A stretch of DNA of 10,477 nt from Desulfonema limicola (GTDB lineage Bacteria; Desulfobacterota; Desulfobacteria; Desulfobacterales; Desulfosalsimonadaceae), in the NCBI GenBank assembly GCA_020722245.1, contig DYLE01000070.1, positions 1-10,477 of the forward strand, given 5' to 3'. Each line of letters starts with the position of its first letter. Position 1 is the first letter of the stretch. Both the position numbers and the translations under genes were made by a program. This document shows, one piece after another, positions 6,469 to 10,477 of the stretch. The notes beneath the pieces are model-generated. The model was not told the origin of the DNA. It searched no databases and saw only the letters and a program-made list of their open reading frames with translations.

Positions 6469-6854
6469 GGCCCACGCGCCGTGTATACATAGTCTGCGTA
6501 GGTAGTAGACGACCAGTACCAGGACGACAAAGCGCCGGGGAATTTTACGGTATCTATGGCCGGATTATATCTTGAATAATCCACCAGGCTCCGCAGTTCT
6601 TTGATGGTGGGCAGCCGCCAGTCATCGTGATCTGCCAGGGTCAGGGTCTCACAGTAATCAAGGGCCTGCTCCCAGGTGCGCGGGGTATAAACCCCATTAT
6701 CATAGTTTTGACTGTCTGACTGCTGCCACATCAGGCCGGTGGATGTGTCGGTCACGGTGCCGTCGCCGTTGTCGATCAGCGCTGCGCTTCCCGCCCCCGT
6801 CCAGAGCGCCGTTGATAAACAAACCATCCAGATGATTGCCAATTTTCGTCCCAT
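6369..6854 (-). CDS. DGR target protein, N-terminal part: secreted DUF1566 lectin-like domain
   Basis: Translation starts at the ATG at 6854, preceded by AGGAGG 7 nt upstream. MGRKLAIIWMVCLSTALWTG with AGSA is a Sec signal peptide, probably cleaved near residue 24. The mature part is a DUF1566 (Lcl C-terminal-like, C-type-lectin-related) domain: DNGDGTVTDTSTGLMWQQ, WEQALDYCETLTLADHDDWR, LPTIKELRSLVDYSRYNPAI, ALSSWYWSSTTYA. Inside VR1 a 2-nt insertion (GG on the coding strand, 6479-6480) shifts the frame, so the protein reads TARGPCPSTTATTTAAIS and stops at 6369. Without the insertion, it would read VYTAWAVPFNYGYDD and join the downstream frame for a protein of about 526 residues. As written, the displayed binding surface is destroyed. 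Confidence 0.85.
   Translation of the reverse strand: MGRKLAIIWMVCLSTALWTGAGSAALIDNGDGTVTDTSTGLMWQQSDSQNYDNGVYTPRTWEQALDYCETLTLADHDDWRLPTIKELRSLVDYSRYNPAIDTVKFPGALSSWYWSSTTYADYVYTARGPCPSTTATTTAAISTTTYTSAPFGVDSLGHWGI
6394..6526 (-). other. DGR variable repeat VR1
   Basis: These 133 bases align with TR (9527-9657) end to end. I count 17 substitutions, all at T on the + strand of TR (A on the coding strand), changing to A, C or G. The only other difference is a 2-nt insertion at 6479-6480. Non-adenine positions are all conserved. At the 3' coding-strand end the conserved GC-rich block (GTCCGCGCCGTTCGGGGTGG) is a natural candidate for the IMH (initiation of mutagenic homing) site. Diversified codons lie in the lectin binding-site segment. 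Confidence 0.93.
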
Positions 6855-6870
6855 GGATGCCCTCCTTTTT

Positions 6871-7062
6871 GTAGGCCGGGTTTCATTACCCGGCATCGTT
6901 ATATTCCTTTAATTCCGGGTTTCATTACCCGGCATCGATCCATTTCCTTTTTATTGTCGGCCTTGGAAAGCCGGATTTTTATCGGTATACACCATTGTCG
7001 GCTTTGGAAAGCCGAATTCTTATCGGTATGAGCCATTGTCGGCTTTGGAAAGCCGACCTACC
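6871..7062. repeat. Mosaic palindrome array C
   Basis: GTAGG followed by two CCGGGTTTCATTACCCGG units (37-nt spacing, CATCG-TATATTCCTTT spacer), then three GTCGG(C)-type hairpins (one with a CTTGG loop variant) with ATCGGTATnnnCCATT tails spaced about 41 nt apart, closing with CCTACC. It lies directly upstream of the target gene's ribosome binding site, so the target's promoter must lie in or beyond it. Confidence 0.85.
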
Positions 7063-7065
7063 ATT

Positions 7066-7485
7066 TTATTTATCGGCAACCGCCCCGGACATCTTATCCT
7101 CAAGATACGAACGAATGCTTGCAAGAAATTCCTTTGCATGGTCTATAAATTGCCGCACGGTTTCCTCATCGGGCCGGGCGAAATCAACATAATCGAACTT
7201 TTGCCGGTACTCGAACGCCCGATTGTATATTTTTCCCATTTTTATCGGAAAAATTTTCGTTTTGATGAATGTTCTGTTGAAATGGCCTTTCACTTGTCCA
7301 TGTTTTGAAAAAACAACATTTTCGGTGATAAGAAGGGCCTGAACCGCATAAAACATCGGGTAATAAACCCGGTTCATCGCAATTGTAAGCATTCCGTTTT
7401 GCAGCATGATTCCAGCGGCCTGAAGGGACTCCGCCGCCCGTTCCAGGCGGTATGACACAATGGCCTTCATTCCATCCGGGTTCAT
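7066..7485 (-). CDS. HEPN-domain protein of an MNT/HEPN pair
   Basis: The 139-residue all-helical protein has the HEPN pattern of the UPF0332/HepT-related group: YRLERAAESLQAAGIMLQNG (12-31), MNRVYYPMFYAVQALLI (37-53), FSKHGQVKGHFNRTFIKTKI (59-78) and RAFEYRQKFDYVDFARP (89-105). The usual toxin motif Rx4-6H appears as R94-QKFD-Tyr99, without the His, so ribonuclease activity is doubtful. It overlaps the upstream nucleotidyltransferase by 4 nt (ATGA), as in MntA/HepT systems, in which the MNT protein modifies the HEPN partner. The stop lies at the edge of array C. Confidence 0.82.
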   Translation of the reverse strand: MNPDGMKAIVSYRLERAAESLQAAGIMLQNGMLTIAMNRVYYPMFYAVQALLITENVVFSKHGQVKGHFNRTFIKTKIFPIKMGKIYNRAFEYRQKFDYVDFARPDEETVRQFIDHAKEFLASIRSYLEDKMSGAVADK

Positions 7486-7796
7486 AAGGAAACGCCCTCC
7501 AAAAAAATATTCCGGTACACGGGAGCGATATCCGTCTCATGGTTCAGGTTTTGATCGCTTACGGCAATCACATCGATCACGCAATCATGGGCCAGCTCCA
7601 AATCATAGGCCATATCAAAGATATCTTCCTCGATGACCGCATTGAGTTCCGGAAGCATGATGAAAACATCAATATCGGAAAAGCGGTTTTGATCGCCCCT
7701 GGCCGATGAACCGAACAGCCGAAAATCATGAATCATATATTTTTCGGCGATTTTAGACCGCAATTTTCTGGCAACCATCATTGCTTTTGAATCCAT
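7482..7796 (-). CDS. MNT-type minimal nucleotidyltransferase
   Basis: The 104-residue DNA polymerase beta-like nucleotidyltransferase has the motif LFGSSARGDQNRFSDIDVFI (27-46): Gly29-Ser30, and catalytic acids Asp41 and Asp43; the third acid is probably Asp75 in DCVIDVIAV. In MntA/HepT pairs, the MNT protein adds AMP groups to a Tyr of the HEPN toxin and neutralises it; the HEPN partner here has Tyr99 in a matching place. GGAGG lies 5 nt before the ATG. It sits between the DGR reverse transcriptase and the VR1 target on the same strand. Confidence 0.87.
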   Translation of the reverse strand: MDSKAMMVARKLRSKIAEKYMIHDFRLFGSSARGDQNRFSDIDVFIMLPELNAVIEEDIFDMAYDLELAHDCVIDVIAVSDQNLNHETDIAPVYRNIFLEGVSL

Positions 7797-7813
7797 AAAA
7801 ACCTCCGCACACC

Positions 7814-7921
7814 GTAAGGTTGGGATTCATATCCCAACAGATTCATTTCATTTAAACCCGGGATTCATATCCCGACAACAGTCGGCTTTAGAAAGTCGGG
7901 ATTGAAATCCCGACCTACGAT
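7814..7921. repeat. Palindrome cluster D at the 3' end of the RT gene
   Basis: It contains GTTGGGATTCATATCCCAAC (7819-7838), CCCGGGATTCATATCCCGAC, GTCGGCTTTAGAAAG and GTCGGGATTGAAATCCCGAC with CCTACG. The first is a stem variant with compensating changes (G-T-T against A-A-C) relative to CCGGGAT/ATCCCGG. The RT stop codon and its last 17 or so residues fall in this cluster. Confidence 0.85.
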
Positions 7922-9601
7922 TCGCCTCACATATCGGCATCGGACATATCGGCCTGCTTCTCCATCTTCCAGCCATGCCGCGGAATGGCCCTCAGTCAGA
8001 ACCCGGGCCAGCAATTTTCTGGCATGAGAGATCGGCACACCTACCGCACATCCCATGCCCCGCGTTTTTGGCGACAGCCTCAACCCGCAGATCCTTTGAA
8101 CCACAATAGCGTCTTCATTGTACAATTCTATAAATCTGCCCATTCCGACGAACAGCAAAATACCCTTCAACCGGCTTTTAAAAAATCTCCACTGTCCCCG
8201 AAAAGTCCGGAAATTGCGCGGCGGCTTCAGCCGCTCCTGAATAGTGTCGCCTTTAATGGTGAAAATAACATTCAACCAGGCATTTTTTTCAAACAGCGAC
8301 GTCCGCAGCCGATGGCTATTGGCATGTTTAAAATGCCCCATATAGGATGCCAGGGTTTGACACAATTGGCCGATGGTTTCCGGCTCCAGATCAATGACGG
8401 GAAAGAATCCCGGTCCATTGTCGGGGTTGGCATCCCTTAATCGGTATTTTGCACTGTCGGGATTGGAATCCCTTAATCGGTATTTTCCATTGTCGGGATT
8501 GGAATCCCGACCTACGATGGACGATTGCCCCATTCCGTTTACCGTAGGCCGGGATTCTTTCCCGGCGATTGATACAATCCTTTCCCTGTACAAGGCCAGT
8601 TTATATTTCAGGTTGTTGACCACCCGATTGCGCACCAGTATATAATCCGGCCGAACGATATATCCCAGAAAATCCGCCCCCTCGCTCACCCGCCGGATGC
8701 GGTCTCCGGCTTTTATTTCAAGCGCCAGCCGGTCTTTCAAAAAACCCTCAATCCGTTCCCGCCAGCCCGCCAGCTCCGCCGGGGATTGGGATATCAGTAT
8801 AAAATCATCCACATATCGGATATAATACCGGCATTTCAGGGTATGCTTGACAAACTGATCCAGCTCATTGAGATACACATTGGCGAAAAACTGGGAGGTC
8901 AGGTTCCCGATGGGCAGCCCCTTATCCGGCCCTACTTTAAACAGGGATTTGTGCGGCGGAATCTGTTTCAGCATGCCGCGATTTCCCCGGAAATAATAAT
9001 TTTCGGTGCAATCATGAAAAATAATACGCGCAAGCAGATCCCCCATAACATCCGAAATGCCGGAGCCCTGAAAAATGGAAAACAGAATATGTTTGTCAAT
9101 GCTCATGAAAAAAGACCGGATGTCGAGCTGTAAAAAATACGCCGGTTTTTTCCGGCTGGCCGTGGCCTTCATCATGAACCCCTGAAGCCGTTTGACCGCC
9201 GCATGAATGCCCTTATCCTTCCGGCAGGCATAGGAATCAAAAATAAATCGCGGCTCCCACTGTTTTTCCAGTTCCCGCACCACCAGATGGTGGACGATCC
9301 GGTCCCTGAAATCCGAGGCGAAAATCTCCCGGAGTTTCGGGGACCGATTAATAAAGCAAACAGAGCGGGATGGCGCATACGTTCCTTTTTGGAGGTCAAC
9401 CGCCAGAGAGGTCAGCCCGTCAAGCAGGTCGAACTCAAACCGAAGCGCGTTCACCGTCCCCCGTTTTCTTCTCCGGCAGTCCAGATACGCTTTGTATATG
9501 GACGCGAAAGAGAGCAGCGAATACTTTCCACCCCGAACGGCGCGGACGTATTTGTCGTTGTTCTTATTGTTGTTGTTGTCGTTGCCGTTGTTGAAGTTCA
9601 C
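7865..9601 (-). CDS. DGR reverse transcriptase with in-frame palindromic insert
   Basis: This reverse transcriptase would copy the TR RNA into cDNA with adenine-specific errors for retrohoming into the VRs. Counting from the GTG at 9601: finger/palm motifs FRDRIVHHLVVRELEKQWEP (98-117), FIFDSYACRKDKGIH (119-133), LQLDIRSFFMSIDKH (157-171, Asp160), GLPIGNLTSQFFANVYLNEL (228-247), YIRYVDDFILI (260-270, catalytic DD 265-266) and FLGYIVRPDY (311-320). IGNLTSQ in place of QGxxxSP is the hallmark of DGR enzymes. Residues about 346-402 are translated palindromes (GRDSNPDNGKYRLRDSNPDS...). The thumb resumes at LASYMGHFKHANSHRLR (417-433), followed by a C-terminal extension (LRLSPKTRGMGCAVG, EGHSAAWLEDGEAGRYVR). 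Residues 562-578 are again repeat-derived. The true start is uncertain: the frame runs unbroken from TR, with GTG 9601 inside TR or GTG near 9454 as candidates, and neither has a good Shine-Dalgarno. Confidence 0.93.
   Translation of the reverse strand: MNFNNGNDNNNNKNNDKYVRAVRGGKYSLLSFASIYKAYLDCRRRKRGTVNALRFEFDLLDGLTSLAVDLQKGTYAPSRSVCFINRSPKLREIFASDFRDRIVHHLVVRELEKQWEPRFIFDSYACRKDKGIHAAVKRLQGFMMKATASRKKPAYFLQLDIRSFFMSIDKHILFSIFQGSGISDVMGDLLARIIFHDCTENYYFRGNRGMLKQIPPHKSLFKVGPDKGLPIGNLTSQFFANVYLNELDQFVKHTLKCRYYIRYVDDFILISQSPAELAGWRERIEGFLKDRLALEIKAGDRIRRVSEGADFLGYIVRPDYILVRNRVVNNLKYKLALYRERIVSIAGKESRPTVNGMGQSSIVGRDSNPDNGKYRLRDSNPDSAKYRLRDANPDNGPGFFPVIDLEPETIGQLCQTLASYMGHFKHANSHRLRTSLFEKNAWLNVIFTIKGDTIQERLKPPRNFRTFRGQWRFFKSRLKGILLFVGMGRFIELYNEDAIVVQRICGLRLSPKTRGMGCAVGVPISHARKLLARVLTEGHSAAWLEDGEAGRYVRCRYVRRIVGRDFNPDFLKPTVVGI
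8398..8566. repeat. Palindrome array E inside the RT coding sequence
   Basis: From the left: CGGGAAAGAATCCCGG, then three GTCGGGATTGGAATCCC-type units starting at 8420, 8456 and 8492, exactly 36 nt apart with TTAATCGGTATTTT tails, then CCTACG and, after a short gap, CGTAGGCCGGGATTCTTTCCCGGC. The 36-nt period is a multiple of three and no stop appears in the RT frame. The whole array is read as a linker between palm and thumb. Confidence 0.9.
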
Positions 9602-9657
9602 GTCCCACGCGTTGTTTACATTGTTTGCGTTGGTAGTAGACGACCAGTACCAGGACG
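9527..9657 (-). other. DGR template repeat (TR)
   Basis: On the minus strand these 131 bases read as SWYWSSTTNANNVNNAWDV followed by an Asn-rich run and KYVRAVRGG: 15 AAC/AAT codons in 29 codons, the typical adenine-rich design that lets mutagenesis reach many residues without stops. It matches VR1 (6394-6526) and VR2 (10392-10477), with differences only at its adenines within these limits. It lies between avd and the RT, the usual DGR order. Just outside the 3' limit, TR has GGTGGAAAGT where both VRs have GGTGGACAGT, a candidate IMH*/IMH difference. The TR frame is continuous with the RT frame. Confidence 0.93.
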
Positions 9658-9695
9658 CGGCCGGTCACCTTTTCACTTGGCGAAAAACCCTCAAT

Positions 9696-9768
9696 CGTAG
9701 GCCGGGATTCATATCCCGGCATTGCCCCATTCCTTTTTGGTTGTCGGCTTGGGAAAGCCGACCTACGA
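9696..9768. repeat. Palindrome pair F between avd and TR
   Basis: CGTAGGCCGGGATTCATATCCCGG and, further right, GTCGGCTTGGGAAAGCCGAC with CCTACG. The two units are in the opposite mutual orientation to arrays A and B (CGTAGG outermost on the left, CCTACG outermost on the right). They lie about 40 nt upstream of TR on the transcribed strand and would be part of any avd-TR-RT transcript. Confidence 0.8.
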
Positions 9769-9796
9769 TCGCTTGTTTGAGCGTTTTTCCACCGGA

Positions 9797-9914
9797 CGCC
9801 GATGCCTCGGCGCCCTGAATCATCATGCCGGGATTTTTTCTTGTCGGTTAAGGCCGGGTTTCACAACCCGGCATTGACCCTTTCCGATTTGTCGGGATTG
9901 GAATCCCGACCTAC
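9797..9914. repeat. Hairpin and palindrome cluster G between avd and TR
   Basis: A separate GC hairpin, arms CGCCGA/TCGGCG (9797-9812, TGCC loop), is followed by a decayed CCGGGATTTTTTC unit, CCGGGTTTCACAACCCGG (about 9854-9871) and GTCGGGATTGGAATCCCGAC with CCTAC (9891-9914). No coding function is seen between 9660 and 9958 apart from these elements. Confidence 0.75.
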
Positions 9915-9958
9915 ATTTAAAATTCCGGCGGAAAAGGCGCACAGTATTCTAGGCGCAC

Positions 9959-10348
9959 TCATCGACCCGCCCCAGGTTGCGGCGGCGGTGGATGATTCCG
10001 GCCCCGTTTGCTGCTCTGCAACCATCCCTCGCTCTGTTTGCATATGGACACCGACAGGCCCGTGGCGTGCTGAAATGCATTGAAACCGGCGAACGCCTGA
10101 ACCTCCTTGGCGTAAAAAATCATGGTTTTCAACATTTCGCAGTTTTCCACAAGCTCCGTCAGGGTCGCTGTCTTGTCAACGGCGGAATTGGCACGGATGA
10201 TCAATTTGATGATATCCCGGGACAAATCCCGCAATTCCTGGCCTGTGGTGTATTTATGGTAGCGGGAAAAATTTCTCACCACCCCGTCCAGATACACCGA
10301 AAGCTCCATGGCTTTCCGGTAAATCGGCAGATGTTCGTATCTTGCCAT
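9959..10348 (-). CDS. avd: Avd-like DGR accessory protein (four-helix bundle)
   Basis: Avd proteins form a positively charged pentameric barrel that binds the DGR reverse transcriptase and template RNA and is needed for mutagenic retrohoming (known from the Bordetella phage system). The 129-residue product has the four-helix pattern: HLPIYRKAMELSVYLDGVVRNFS (6-28), TTGQELRDLSRDIIKLIIRA (34-53), TATLTELVENCEMLKTMIFY (60-79) and FAGFNAFQHATGLSVSICKQ (86-105). The ending QSEGWLQSSKRGRNHPPPP (105-123) is typical of DGR-linked members rather than of 23S rRNA intervening-sequence proteins. It lies 37 nt after the VR2 target stop and upstream of TR and the RT, consistent with one operon. Confidence 0.9.
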   Translation of the reverse strand: MARYEHLPIYRKAMELSVYLDGVVRNFSRYHKYTTGQELRDLSRDIIKLIIRANSAVDKTATLTELVENCEMLKTMIFYAKEVQAFAGFNAFQHATGLSVSICKQSEGWLQSSKRGRNHPPPPQPGAGR

Positions 10349-10385
10349 CTTAAAAACCCAAATAATCCAATCCCCAAATCACCCA

Positions 10386-10477
10386 TTACTGTCCACCCCG
10401 AACGGCGCGGACGTATTTGTCGTCGTTCTTATAGTTGTGGCTGCCGTTGCCGTAGCCGAAGGCCACGCCCCACGCGT
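10386..10477 (-). CDS. Second DGR target gene, 3' end only (DUF1566-type)
   Basis: The last 29 codons before a TAA at 10386-10388 read AWGVAFGYGNGSHNYKNDDK followed by YVRAVRGGQ, the diversified C-terminal end of a DUF1566-type lectin domain. The rest lies beyond the window. Unlike the VR1 target, this protein stops three bases after the variable segment (AVRGGQ*) and has no downstream domains. It is in frame and directly precedes avd, so it is the resident target of the DGR operon. Confidence 0.85.
   Translation of the reverse strand, partial: AWGVAFGYGNGSHNYKNDDKYVRAVRGGQ
10392..10477 (-). other. DGR variable repeat VR2 (partial)
   Basis: The 86 visible bases align without gaps to TR. I count 11 differences, each at an adenine of TR on the coding strand; examples are WDV to WGV and NFNNG to AFGYG. 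The substitution set differs from VR1, as expected for independent mutagenic homing. Homology with VR1 goes on past the TR end: both read ACAGT and then a related stretch (TGGGTCATTGGGGGATT against TGGGTGATTTGGGGATT). Confidence 0.92.

Noticed and set aside
7985..8440. + strand frame of 151 codons opposite the RT C-terminal region
   Set aside because: Antisense shadow of the RT frame, whose thumb motifs are well supported.
7865..9601. RT as a group II intron maturase or retron RT
   Set aside because: The IGNLTSQ motif, the neighbouring Avd and the TR/VR pairs identify a DGR; no intron RNA domains, HNH endonuclease or msr/msd-like RNA is seen.
9203..9700. Open frame on the + strand with a valine-rich stretch
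   Set aside because: It is antisense to TR and the RT; the Val/Val-Ile run is just the complement of the AAC-rich template repeat.

Overview
The window holds an essentially complete diversity-generating retroelement (DGR), set in accessory DNA full of palindromic repeats and toxin-antitoxin (TA) genes. The clues to the host are indirect: a crotonase, a VOC protein, an excisionase-type/PBP-like regulator, DUF1566-type lectin targets and many intergenic palindromes. They fit a delta-proteobacterial (Desulfobacterota-like) genome, but no marker gene here proves that.

Left part (1-2600): a PaaG-like enoyl-CoA hydratase/isomerase on the + strand converges with a minus-strand operon of a small hypothetical gene, nadE and a VOC/glyoxalase-like gene. 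Middle (2620-5340): a mosaic palindrome array; a HigB/HigA-type TA pair with a palindromic operator in its promoter; a HTH plus PBP-like regulator whose 3' end is frameshifted; and hicB followed by a hicA cut off after about 26 codons by another palindrome array.

Right part (5270-10477), all on the minus strand and listed in the direction of transcription: the 3' end of a DUF1566-type target gene carrying VR2 (cut by the window edge); avd; the template repeat TR; the DGR reverse transcriptase (RT); an MNT-type nucleotidyltransferase and HEPN pair; then a second, complete target locus carrying VR1. The minus strand of TR is a run of AAC/AAT codons. By hand alignment, VR1 differs from TR at 17 positions and VR2 at 11 positions within the usual homology limits, and every one is an adenine in TR on the coding strand. 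That is the DGR signature. VR1 also carries a 2-nt insertion that breaks its reading frame.

The VR1 target, read through that frameshift, is a secreted protein of about 526 residues: signal peptide, DUF1566 lectin-like domain ending in the variable segment, InlB-like repeat, IPT/TIG-like domain and CHAP-like cysteine/histidine hydrolase domain. This suggests a diversifiable binding head attached to a cell-wall-cleaving or transpeptidase-like module. Palindromic elements have also entered coding sequence: about 55 residues inside the RT, between palm and thumb, are translated palindromes, and the ends of RT, the target and the broken hicA read into palindromes.
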